Assembly: GCA_001769385.1 (NCBI GenBank)
Contig: MEPB01000068.1
Coordinates: 1-64,000, forward strand
Direction: 5' to 3'
DNA from: Bacteroidetes bacterium RIFCSPLOWO2_12_FULL_35_15
GTDB taxonomy: Bacteria; Bacteroidota; Bacteroidia; 2-12-FULL-35-15
Length of the DNA: 64,000 bases
Part shown: positions 16,315 to 25,200 of the stretch, in pieces
Position numbering within the stretch: the first letter of the stretch is position 1
Layout of the letters: every line of letters begins with the position of its first letter
Made by a program: the position numbers and the translations under genes
The notes under the pieces: generated by a model
The model's input: the letters and a program-made list of their open reading frames with translations, nothing else
Database searches by the model: none
What the model was told of the DNA's origin: nothing

Positions 16315-17697
16315 CCGTGAAAAAATATTCGTTAACAAATCATCACTCGATATCTCACCGGTGATAGTTCCCAAATAATGTAATGCCTGACGAATGTCCA
16401 TGGCTAGAAAATCACCTGAAACATTATTATTCAATCCTTCCAACACCTTTAATAATGCTTCATTGGTATTTCGTAATGCTTCAACATGTCGAACATTGGT
16501 AACAATTGTTTCAGTCATATTTACGGTTTGCTTATCAAATAATGTAACCAGATGTTTTTTTAATTCATCAATTCCGATTCGCTCTTTGGCTGATATATAA
16601 AGCATTTCAGGGAAATCCGAAAAACATTGTCTGATATGGTCTATTGATTCTTTGTCGATTTTATTGGCTACCAAAACCAATTGCGAATTGTTTAAATGAG
16701 GCTTTAATTCTTCCACTGTTTTTTTTAATTCGGTGGCGCTTAATTTTAATACATCCACGAGATAAACAGCAATTGAAGATAATTTAATTTGTTCGTATGT
16801 TTTTATAACACCTTTACTTTCAATAATGTCAGACGTTTCACGTATTCCTGCTGTATCAATTATTCTGAAAAGAACACCATCAATGTTCAATTCATCTTCA
16901 ATTACATCGCGTGTTGTTCCCGGTATTTCCGAAACAATGGCTCTGTCTTCTTCCAATAAAACATTTAACAAAGTAGATTTACCGGCATTCGGCTTTCCAA
17001 CGATAGCGACAGGAATACCATTTTTTATTACATTTCCTACTTCAAAGGAATCGATCAAACGTTGAACAATCCGTTGAATGGAATTTACCAGATTTTTAAG
17101 ATCAGTTCTGTCAGCAAATTCAACATCTTCTTCCGAAAAATCCAGCTCTAATTCTATCAATGAAGCAAAATCAATAAGGTTTTGTCGCAATAATTTTATT
17201 TTATCAGAAAACCCTCCGCGCATTTGTTGCATCGCTACCTGGTGCGATGTGGCAGAATTTGATGCGATCAGGTCGGCCACAGCTTCTGCTTGTGAAAGAT
17301 CCAGTTTCCCATTTAAAAATGCACGCAAGGTAAATTCGCCTTGATTAGCCATCCGTGCACCCAGCTTAATAAACAGTTGTATGAGTTGCTGCTGAATAAA
17401 TTTTGAACCATGACAGGATATTTCAACCGTATTTTCGGCAGTATAGGAATGAGGGCCTTTAAACAAACTTACCAATACCTCATCTATAATTACCGCTTCA
17501 TCGTGAATAACTCCAAAATGTATGGTATGAGAAGCTTTATTTTCTAAGTTCTTTTTTTTTAGATTTTTAGTAGCAAAAACGCTTTCGCAGATGCTGATTG
17601 CTTTGTCACCGGATAACCGGATAACGCCAATAGCCCCAATTCCTTGCGGAGTAGCTAATGCCACGATAGTGTCGGAGTTTAATGTTGAGAAATTCAA
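16297..17697 (-). CDS. mnmE: tRNA uridine-5-carboxymethylaminomethyl modification GTPase MnmE
   Basis: 466 residues, full length. The N-terminal tetrahydrofolate-binding domain begins with TIVALATPQGIGAIGVIRLSG. The inserted G domain has the P-loop GKPNAGKST (about residue 233), IPGTTRD, DTAG and NKID. The C-terminus is FCIGK with catalytic C463. MnmE works with MnmG to modify wobble uridine 34 of several tRNAs. It is a core gene, transcribed away from sucD. Its last 18 bp serve as the right-hand att-like repeat of the candidate island, and the protein end is intact. Confidence 0.98.
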   Translation of the reverse strand: MNFSTLNSDTIVALATPQGIGAIGVIRLSGDKAISICESVFATKNLKKKNLENKASHTIHFGVIHDEAVIIDEVLVSLFKGPHSYTAENTVEISCHGSKFIQQQLIQLFIKLGARMANQGEFTLRAFLNGKLDLSQAEAVADLIASNSATSHQVAMQQMRGGFSDKIKLLRQNLIDFASLIELELDFSEEDVEFADRTDLKNLVNSIQRIVQRLIDSFEVGNVIKNGIPVAIVGKPNAGKSTLLNVLLEEDRAIVSEIPGTTRDVIEDELNIDGVLFRIIDTAGIRETSDIIESKGVIKTYEQIKLSSIAVYLVDVLKLSATELKKTVEELKPHLNNSQLVLVANKIDKESIDHIRQCFSDFPEMLYISAKERIGIDELKKHLVTLFDKQTVNMTETIVTNVRHVEALRNTNEALLKVLEGLNNNVSGDFLAMDIRQALHYLGTITGEISSDDLLTNIFSRFCIGK

Positions 17698-17841
17698 TTT
17701 GAAATGTTTATTCTTTATGTTTCAAGGACTAAAAGTACTAATTATAAATTTTATTCATCAAAATCAATTCTATTGGAACGTAAATTTTTATTTCCCACAA
17801 CATTAAACTTTTAAACTTTTGGCTTTAAACTTTCAAAAAAT

Positions 17842-17872
17842 TTGGCAAAACCAGCTTAAAATTTTACTTTAG
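17842..17872 (+). promoter_or_regulatory. Candidate sucD promoter
   Basis: TTG at 17842-17844 and TACTTTAG at 17865-17872 approximate the Bacteroidota -33 TTG and -7 TAnnTTTG elements (one mismatch) with a 20-bp spacing. They lie 72 bp upstream of the sucD start. By eye only. Confidence 0.4.
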
Positions 17873-17943
17873 CATCCTCAAAATTCGAAACAGGATAATT
17901 TCGTTTTGGAATTTTCAAACTATTAACTTTCTAACTAAAAAAT

Positions 17944-18864
17944 ATGAGCGTATTAGTAAATAAGCAATCGAGAATAATTGTACAAGGATTTACCGGTACA
18001 GAAGGCACTTTTCATGCTTCACAAATGATCGAATATGGAACCAATGTGGTTGGTGGTGTTACTCCCGGAAAAGGAGGAACAACGCATTTAGATCGTCCTG
18101 TTTTTAATACAGTAAAAGATGCTGTTGATAAAGCAGATGCTGATGTTTCTATCATTTTTGTTCCACCTGCATTTGCTGCAGATGCAATCATGGAAGCTGC
18201 TGAAGCAGGTATCAAAGTAATAGTTTGTATCACCGAAGGTATTCCTGTTAAGGATATGATCCTTGTAAAAGAATATTTAAAAGGAAGATCAAGCAGACTG
18301 ATCGGACCAAATTGTCCGGGAATTATTTCTGCAGAGCAAGCTAAAGTAGGTATTATGCCTGGCTTTGTTTTCAAAAAAGGTAATGTAGGTATCGTTTCAA
18401 AATCAGGAACATTAACCTATGAAGCATCTGACCAGACTGTTAAAGCAGGCTTGGGAATTACTACTGCTATTGGTATTGGTGGCGACCCGATTATTGGAAC
18501 AACAACCAAAGAAGCTATTGAGTTATTAATGAATGATAATGATACCCATGGTATTGTTATGATCGGTGAGATTGGCGGAAGCCTGGAAGCAGAAGCTGCC
18601 CGTTGGATCAAAGCGGATGGTAACCGCAAACCGGTTGTTGGATTTATTGCCGGAGAAACTGCACCAAAAGGTCGTACTATGGGACATGCCGGTGCAATTG
18701 TTGGTGGTGCAGAAGATACTGCTGAAGCTAAAAAGAAGATCATGCGCGAATGTGGGATCATTGTTGTTGATTCTCCTGCTGATATTGGAAAAGCGATTGC
18801 TGATGCGTTATCGAAAGAAGCAAGAAAAGCGAGTCCGCACCATCATGAAAACAGAGTTGATTAA
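17944..18864 (+). CDS. sucD: Succinate-CoA ligase (ADP-forming) subunit alpha
   Basis: 306 residues, slightly longer than the usual ~290 because of a polar tail (SPHHHENRVD). The CoA-binding N-terminal domain shows GFTGTEGTFHASQM and GGVTPGKGG. The ligase domain holds the active-site region GRTMGHAGAIVGG with the phosphorylated histidine H248. It catalyses substrate-level phosphorylation in the TCA cycle together with SucC, which is not in this window. Single-gene unit with a candidate promoter upstream and a strong terminator downstream. Housekeeping gene. Confidence 0.97.
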   Translation: MSVLVNKQSRIIVQGFTGTEGTFHASQMIEYGTNVVGGVTPGKGGTTHLDRPVFNTVKDAVDKADADVSIIFVPPAFAADAIMEAAEAGIKVIVCITEGIPVKDMILVKEYLKGRSSRLIGPNCPGIISAEQAKVGIMPGFVFKKGNVGIVSKSGTLTYEASDQTVKAGLGITTAIGIGGDPIIGTTTKEAIELLMNDNDTHGIVMIGEIGGSLEAEAARWIKADGNRKPVVGFIAGETAPKGRTMGHAGAIVGGAEDTAEAKKKIMRECGIIVVDSPADIGKAIADALSKEARKASPHHHENRVD

Positions 18865-18890
18865 TTTTTTGAAAATGAAATAGAAATAAT

Positions 18891-18923
18891 AAATGCCCTG
18901 ATAATTTTTATCAGGGCATTTTT
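18891..18923 (+). terminator. Rho-independent terminator after sucD
   Basis: A 13-bp stem AAATGCCCTGATA / TATCAGGGCATTT (18891-18903 and 18909-18921) with a 5-nt loop runs into T-rich sequence, 27 bp after the sucD stop. Confidence 0.85.
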
Positions 18924-18956
18924 ATATTTTTTAAAATCAGTCTTATCTGAAATAAT

Positions 18957-20063
18957 ATGAAAGTTGGAGGGAAAAATTACAGAACCATTTGGCTGAAAGA
19001 AGAGGATCCAAGGGTAATTTGTATCATCGATCAACGTCATCTGCCACATAAATTTTTAATTGAAGAATTGCATACTACAAACGAAGTTGCAGTTGCAATA
19101 AGAGAAATGCACATTCGTGGTGCCGGACTTATTGGTGCTACTGCTGCTTACGGAATGTATCTGGCAACGATAGAAGCAAGAGAAAAAAAATCCTTCAGTG
19201 ATCATTTACAAAATTCTGCTCAACTTTTAAAATCAACTCGTCCCACAGCAGTTAATCTCGAATGGGCCGTAAATAGAATGTTAGATGCTATATCAAATGT
19301 TCAATCTGTTGATGAAAAAATAATTTGCGCTAAAAAAGCCGCCATCGCCATTGCAGATGAAGATGCTGATCATTGTATGAATATTGGCTTACATGGTGTC
19401 AGCATCATTGAAGAAATTAGCAAACAGAAACAGGACGAAACTGTAAATATCCTGACACATTGCAATGCCGGTTGGTTAGCATTTGTTGATCACGGATCGG
19501 CTACAGCTCCGATTTATGAAGCATTTGCAAGAGGAATAAAAATTCATGTCTGGGTGGATGAAACCCGTCCACGTAATCAGGGAGCAAGTTTAACAGCTTG
19601 GGAACTACTAAATCAGGGGGTGCCGCATACAATAATTACTGATAATACGGGCGGACATTTAATGCAGCATGGAATGGTGGATATGGTAATTACCGGTGCC
19701 GACAGAGTAACAAGAGTAGGGGATGTAGCAAATAAAATTGGAACTTATTTAAAAGCATTGGCAGCAAAGGATAATCACATCCCTTTTTATGTTGCTTTGC
19801 CTTCTTCAACTTTTGATTGGAAAATCTCTGACGGGATAAAAGAAATACAAATAGAAGAACGGAATTCCGATGAAGTAAAATACATATCCGGCCTGTGTGA
19901 CGGTGAAATAAAAAAAATATTGATCACTCCTGAAAATAGTAATGCAGCAAATTATGGTTTCGATGTAACACCTGCAAGGCTAGTCACAGGTTTGATTACA
20001 GAGAGAGGTGTATGTAATGCAACTGAAAAAGGAATAGTAGATTTATTTCCTGAACAAAAATAA
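18957..20063 (+). CDS. mtnA: S-methyl-5-thioribose-1-phosphate isomerase
   Basis: 368 residues, eIF2B-alpha-like fold. Family motifs are IREMHIRGAGLIGATAA near the N-terminus, ILTHCNAGWLA with C169, VWVDETRPRNQGA and VITGADRV with D249; Cys and Asp are the known catalytic pair. It converts methylthioribose-1-phosphate to methylthioribulose-1-phosphate in methionine salvage. The next gene starts 1 bp after its stop and fits the following step of that pathway, so the two are an operon. Paralogues acting on other sugar phosphates exist, but the neighbour supports MtnA. Confidence 0.9.
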   Translation: MKVGGKNYRTIWLKEEDPRVICIIDQRHLPHKFLIEELHTTNEVAVAIREMHIRGAGLIGATAAYGMYLATIEAREKKSFSDHLQNSAQLLKSTRPTAVNLEWAVNRMLDAISNVQSVDEKIICAKKAAIAIADEDADHCMNIGLHGVSIIEEISKQKQDETVNILTHCNAGWLAFVDHGSATAPIYEAFARGIKIHVWVDETRPRNQGASLTAWELLNQGVPHTIITDNTGGHLMQHGMVDMVITGADRVTRVGDVANKIGTYLKALAAKDNHIPFYVALPSSTFDWKISDGIKEIQIEERNSDEVKYISGLCDGEIKKILITPENSNAANYGFDVTPARLVTGLITERGVCNATEKGIVDLFPEQK

Positions 20064-20064
20064 T

Positions 20065-20667
20065 ATGGGCGAAACGGGTGTTATAAAATTTAATTGTAAT
20101 TGGATCAAGGAAGGCCCACTGGATAATGAAGTGATCGCTGATTTAAATAACTGGCGTGATAAACTTTATAAATTAGGCTTCATTGGGGTGTATGAAAATA
20201 GGATCGGGTATGGCAACATCAGCAAAAGATACAATAAAGATCAATTTATCATTTCAGGGACAGCAACAGGAAAATACAAAAAGCTCAGTGCAGAACATTA
20301 TACCAGAGTTACTGATTATAATCTGGATAAAAACTCAGTAACTGCAAAAGGACCAATAATAGCTTCTTCCGAATCTCTGACACATGCTCTGATCTATGAA
20401 TGTGATAAAAATTGCAATGCCGTAATTCATATTCATTATCTGGAATTATGGAATAAAATGATGAATAAAGTTCCTACAACTGAAAAATCTGTTGAGTACG
20501 GAACACCGGCAATGGCAAAGGAAGTGAAACGATTATTCGTTGAGACAGATCTTTCTGAACAAAAAATACTTGTTATGGCAGGACATGAGGAAGGAATTAT
20601 TTCTTTCGGAAAAGATCTGGAAGAAGCAGGATCAATTTTAATGGAAGCATTGAGGAAATATAAGTAA
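20065..20667 (+). CDS. Class II aldolase/adducin family protein, likely methylthioribulose-1-phosphate dehydratase
   Basis: 200 residues. A class II aldolase fold is indicated by GYGNISKR, the zinc ligands HIH (H122, H124) and a third histidine in MAGHEEGI (H174). The family includes fuculose- and ribulose-phosphate aldolases and MtnB. Because it directly follows mtnA, dehydration of methylthioribulose-1-phosphate is the best guess. It differs from classical MtnB in details (no long C-terminal extension), so the precise substrate is uncertain. Cytosolic, zinc-dependent. Confidence 0.8.
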   Translation: MGETGVIKFNCNWIKEGPLDNEVIADLNNWRDKLYKLGFIGVYENRIGYGNISKRYNKDQFIISGTATGKYKKLSAEHYTRVTDYNLDKNSVTAKGPIIASSESLTHALIYECDKNCNAVIHIHYLELWNKMMNKVPTTEKSVEYGTPAMAKEVKRLFVETDLSEQKILVMAGHEEGIISFGKDLEEAGSILMEALRKYK

Positions 20668-20786
20668 TTGAGAAATAAGATGGTGTTTGAATTTTATTGA
20701 AATTTTTTTTAATGTCATTTCTCTCTATGGTAGAAATGAACAAAGTATGATAATTAATTTAGCCTTAATTCTAAAATAAAATTTTA

Positions 20787-21509
20787 ATGGAAACAAATCC
20801 TGACCAAACCTTACAAGCAGAAATTAATAGTATAGCAGAATTTACCCCTTCCATAAAAGAGTTTGTGAAAGAGCTTTCAGTAAATAAAACGGGGAGAGAA
20901 ATTGCAAGACTCCATAAACTTATTTCTCATTTAGCAAAACACTTGCAAAATTCAAAAGAAATAAGTGATATAGAATATTTACGATCTGATGAAGGGAAAA
21001 AAATTATCGAACAGATTCTTGAAATTGGAACAAAAGAAGAACAACCGGAGAAATTACTTTTATTATCCATCTATCTGACTAATTTTTGTGATAAACAATT
21101 TATTGCTGATAAGAATAAACAAGAAGTTTTGCAGGCCCTGGCTCAAATTACTCCTGCTCAAGCCGAAATGTTGCGTGATGTAACGGAGTGGTTGGTATTA
21201 GCTTCCGGAAGAGATATTGTAAAACAAAGCACAGATCATAAATCTGAAAATATAGACCAGCCTTACGAGGGATACATTATGGAATCATTAATAGCGATTC
21301 TTATCCGAACAACAATTGAAAATACTACACCCCATATTGATGCATTACTAAAAATGAATGTGTTTGTTATTGCTAATAATGGTGAACCCATCCAGCACTT
21401 CGGACAAAGCGGTAGAGGCTATAAACCAAGCAAATTAGGTTTGCAATTATTAGAATATTTAGGTCTTCCCTTAACTAAAATGCCGGAAAAAAAAGATTTC
21501 AGGAAATAA
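20787..21509 (+). CDS. Uncharacterised helical protein
   Basis: 240 residues, not recognised. It looks soluble and almost entirely alpha-helical, with no signal peptide or membrane segment. Features are charged helices in the first 120 residues, ALAQITPAQAEMLRDVTEWL (about 115-134), a hydrophobic helix around MESLIAILIRTT (~169-180) and a Gly-rich stretch HFGQSGRGYKPSKLG (~211-225). It starts 119 bp after the aldolase gene on the same strand and is followed by the first repeat array. Function unknown. Confidence 0.7.
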   Translation: METNPDQTLQAEINSIAEFTPSIKEFVKELSVNKTGREIARLHKLISHLAKHLQNSKEISDIEYLRSDEGKKIIEQILEIGTKEEQPEKLLLLSIYLTNFCDKQFIADKNKQEVLQALAQITPAQAEMLRDVTEWLVLASGRDIVKQSTDHKSENIDQPYEGYIMESLIAILIRTTIENTTPHIDALLKMNVFVIANNGEPIQHFGQSGRGYKPSKLGLQLLEYLGLPLTKMPEKKDFRK

Positions 21510-21614
21510 TTCGATGTCAGTTCGAGTGTTTTTCTTTTTAGAAAAATGTATCGAGAACAGATGACTTAGCTCTTTCGAAGATTTCACCATCTTGGCGAGA
21601 TGGCATTAATTACT

Positions 21615-22182
21615 TTCATTTCGAACGGAACAGAGTGAAGAGAGAAATCTGCTTGTAGAGAGGGGAGTCGAAGGGGCGAAATTGACAAATACAAACTGTC
21701 ATTTCGAACGCAATACAATGAAGAGAGAAATCTGCTTTCCGAGATGAGATTCTTCATTTCATTCAGAATGACATTTTTTGGAAAGTGATTTCGAACGCAA
21801 AGAAATGAAGAGAGAAATCTGCTTTCCGAGATGAGATTCTTCATTTCATTCAGAATGACATTTTTTGGAAAGTCATTTCGAACGCAATACAATGAAGAGA
21901 GAAATCTGCTTTCCGAGATGAGATTCTTCATTTCATTCAGAATGACATTTAGGAAAGTCATTTCGAACGCAATGCAATGAAGAGAGAAATCTGCTTGTCG
22001 AGATGAGGTTCTTCATTTCATTCAGAATGACATTTTTTGGAAAGTGATTTCGAACGCAATGCAATGAAGAGAAAAATCTTCGTTCTGAGATGAGATTCTT
22101 CATTTCATTCAGAATGACATTTTTAGGAACTGTCATTTCGAACGCAATGCAATGATATGAGAAATCTGCTTGTCAAGATTGT
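21615..22182. repeat. Array A of ~86-bp GTCATTTCGAA repeats
   Basis: About seven head-to-tail copies start near 21616 (degenerate), 21698, 21785, 21872, 21957, 22044 and 22132 (3'-truncated), with a period of 85-88 bp. Each runs from GTCATTTCGAACGCAATGCA through GAGAGAAATCTGCTT and GAGATGAGATTCTTCATTTC to TTCAGAATGACATTT. The ends are imperfect inverted repeats (GTCATTTCGAA / TTCAGAATGAC). Reading frames across it are not genes. Such MITE-like dispersed repeats are common in Bacteroidota. Confidence 0.9.
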
Positions 22183-22206
22183 ATTAGTATAGATTAGTCT
22201 CCAACT

Positions 22207-22244
22207 AAAAAAAATCCGATAGTTTTTTACTATCGGATTTTTTT
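22207..22244. terminator. Bidirectional rho-independent terminator
   Basis: Stem ATCCGATAG / CTATCGGAT (22214-22222 and 22230-22238), flanked by an A-run on the left and a T-run on the right, so it can work on both strands. It lies 17 bp past the stop of the large T9SS gene on the minus strand. Confidence 0.9.
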
Positions 22245-22261
22245 AATTAAAGTTTAAAATC

Positions 22262-25200
22262 TTAAGGCTTCACAAATTTCTTCACGATCTCCCCTTTTTC
22301 TGATTGTATTTTAACAAAGTACAAACCATGAAAACCTTCAGGTAAAGAAATGTTAATGCTTTGAGTGGAGGCATTTACATTTATATCGCTAATAATAGTC
22401 TGACCTAATATACTTGTAACAGTGATAGTTGTATTAACTATTTCGTTATAATTAAAATTGATGGTATTACCCAGTTGGTTTTGTAATACCTGAACCTGAT
22501 TATCAAGAGCAGAGTTAGTTGAACTGATCATTGATTTACAGTTTCCTGATTTAGAAAAATGTAAAGCAAATCTATCCCTTGCATCTGATGGTGTTGCAAA
22601 AAAAGCATAGTTGGTTGTACTATTCAAATCAATAAATTGCTGCGCAACTTTATCTTCTAATGATACACAGGAATAATCTGTATTAATAGTTGAAACACCG
22701 GTAGCATTTATTTGAAATTTACCTGCCATACCAACATGAACATTAACAGGTAATGTATATTCATCATGGCTATTAGTAAATGTACAAATAGTCAATGGGA
22801 ATGTTGCTTCAGCATTGGTAGTTATGCTAGGTGCTAATTTGTTTCTGCTTTTTCTGAAAGGGTGATCTTTGGGATCCCAGCCATCATTAGCATCAGCTGC
22901 ACAAGCCACTTTTAAAGTATGCGACATTGTATTGTTTTGGTCAGTACCGGAGATTGTTAAATTTAAAAATGGATTTGTGTTAGCAACACTTCTTATACCT
23001 GTTGTTAGATCAGCAACTTTAGCTGATTCCGGAACCGTAACACTTGCACCGGCACCTTGCGCGTATGCCCAGAATCCTTGTCCTGAACCAATTACATCTG
23101 CTCCTGAAAGTGGCACCCATGCTTGAGAAATATGATCATAAACATCTATATATTGTAAACAATTTGTTAGGGTCATACTTCCTACTGTAACAGGAGAGGC
23201 AAATGGATTACCGGCAATATTTTCTCCATCATAGTAAAGTGAAGGATCTCCTGCACCATAAGGTCCGCTGGAATTGTTAGTATAGCTTAAGTTTATTGTC
23301 TGATCCCCATAAGTTAGAGGCCCTGTTACGGTTGTTGTGCATGGAGTAAAAGCGGAAAGGGTACTATCATCTGCAAAGTAAACCAGGAATCCTTGGCCGG
23401 ATGTTAATGCTGTGCCACTGTTGACTGCTGCATAGTCTGCAATAGTTTCATCATATTGCATGATGGTACCATATTGACCCGGAGGGTTAGTATTATAATC
23501 AAAGTAAAGTGTTGCATCCCAATCGGACATAAATGCTCCTGAAACAGGAGATGTTATTTCAGCTGAAGTTGGAGCACGGGCAGAAATATATCTTTCTACC
23601 TTGAAATTCCCGCTGAGTGTACCTGTCACCGGAGCCAAACATGCTGTTTTTGTAATATCAGATTTTAATGTAAATGTTCCGGAATTACCAAGATCACCCG
23701 CATTTACAGTTAAAACATCGGTAAGGGTAATACTTCCACTGTTGGTAGTATTGGCATTGATCTCTAAATTTGCTATAGTTCCTGTACCGGAAATTGTTTT
23801 TCCAACACCATTCATTTGAAGTGTGAAAGTGGTACTCGTTAAATTTGTATTTAAGGTTAAATCACCTGAATTGCCTAATACTCCGGCACCAGCACCGGTA
23901 ATATCACCTGTTGCAGCTATGTTTATTCCACCGGAACCAATATTTGTTGTAAAGGCAGAGGCCCAGGTAGCAACACCCCCAGTATTGACAGACAAGGATT
24001 TAGCGGCACCTGGATTCGCATCCATTGTAACGGTAAAACTATTTTCGATAATTACATCATCTAAATTAGTTGGAGTACAACCAACACTTGGTCCACCTGT
24101 AGTTTCCGACCATAATGTTGGTGTGGTCCAGTTTCCTGTTGCAATGGAGTAAAGCGATCCGGTAGTAGAACATGCTTTTTCTCCAATTTGTAAATCAATA
24201 GTACTGGGAGTAGCAGGAATAGTAACAGAGGTTGCTTGGGTAGCATTTGCACCTTGTGTACCAACGGTGGGTAATGACCAGGCTGCCCCATTGTATATCC
24301 TGATGGCGCATGCACTCGTTAATAATCCGGCATCTTTATCAGTATTAACAAAGTTAGCCGTAACGTTATAATTGGTATAAACGATCGCTGAATTTGTGAT
24401 GGTCCAATAACGATTTACTGTTGCTGAAGCTAAGAACCCGGAAGTTGCAATTGCTGCATGATCACCTATTGTAGTGGATGCTGTTAAATTACCTGCACTT
24501 GATACAGTTGCAAATGTAAGATCTAATGGTGTATAATCAGTTCCGGAGCCAAGTTCAAATGTCCTTGAAACATTAGAGCCTGTTGCAACATTTTTACGTA
24601 AATTTCCAACAACATGTCCGCTGGTTCTTGAAACTGTTCCTACAGCAGGAATAATAACATTATTAGCAGCGGTAATAATATTTCCTGCCGTAAATGTAAG
24701 CGTTGAATTTATGGTAATATCACCATTGATAGTAAGAGAAGTATTATTTATGGTAACATTGGTAAATGTAGTTGCATCACCTGTCATAATCTGAGCCACA
24801 CCATTAAATAAAACAGTATTGGTTGCTCCCGGTGTTACAGTCATTGTTCCACGTGTAAAATCACCTGCAATACCAACTGTTGCCGCTGCTTGTAATGTTT
24901 TGGTACCTGCACCGGAAAAAGTCAGATTATTATAATTTACACCACGCACTGTTTGAGCGCTACCACCGTTGTAATCAACCGTTCCTGTTCCATAGGTGAA
25001 AGTTCCTGTATTGGAATAAGCGCCGGCAATATTAAAAATCCCAGAAGAAAAGGTAAGTCCTCCTGCGCCTGTGCAGTTGCCGGTTAAATTAAGTGTATAA
25101 ATAGACATATCTATGCTGGCAGGAGTTGTTAATGTTAAATTGCCTGAAACATTGATATCCCCATCAGCACTTTTTGAACCTGAAAACGTTTGAACAGAAA

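Noticed and set aside
18012..18761. Minus-strand frames inside sucD
   Set aside because: Antisense shadows of a strongly conserved housekeeping gene.
21584..22136. Repetitive frames of the VILNEMKNLISESRFLSSL type on the minus strand, and a similar frame near 28766
   Set aside because: Translations of the ~86-bp repeat arrays.
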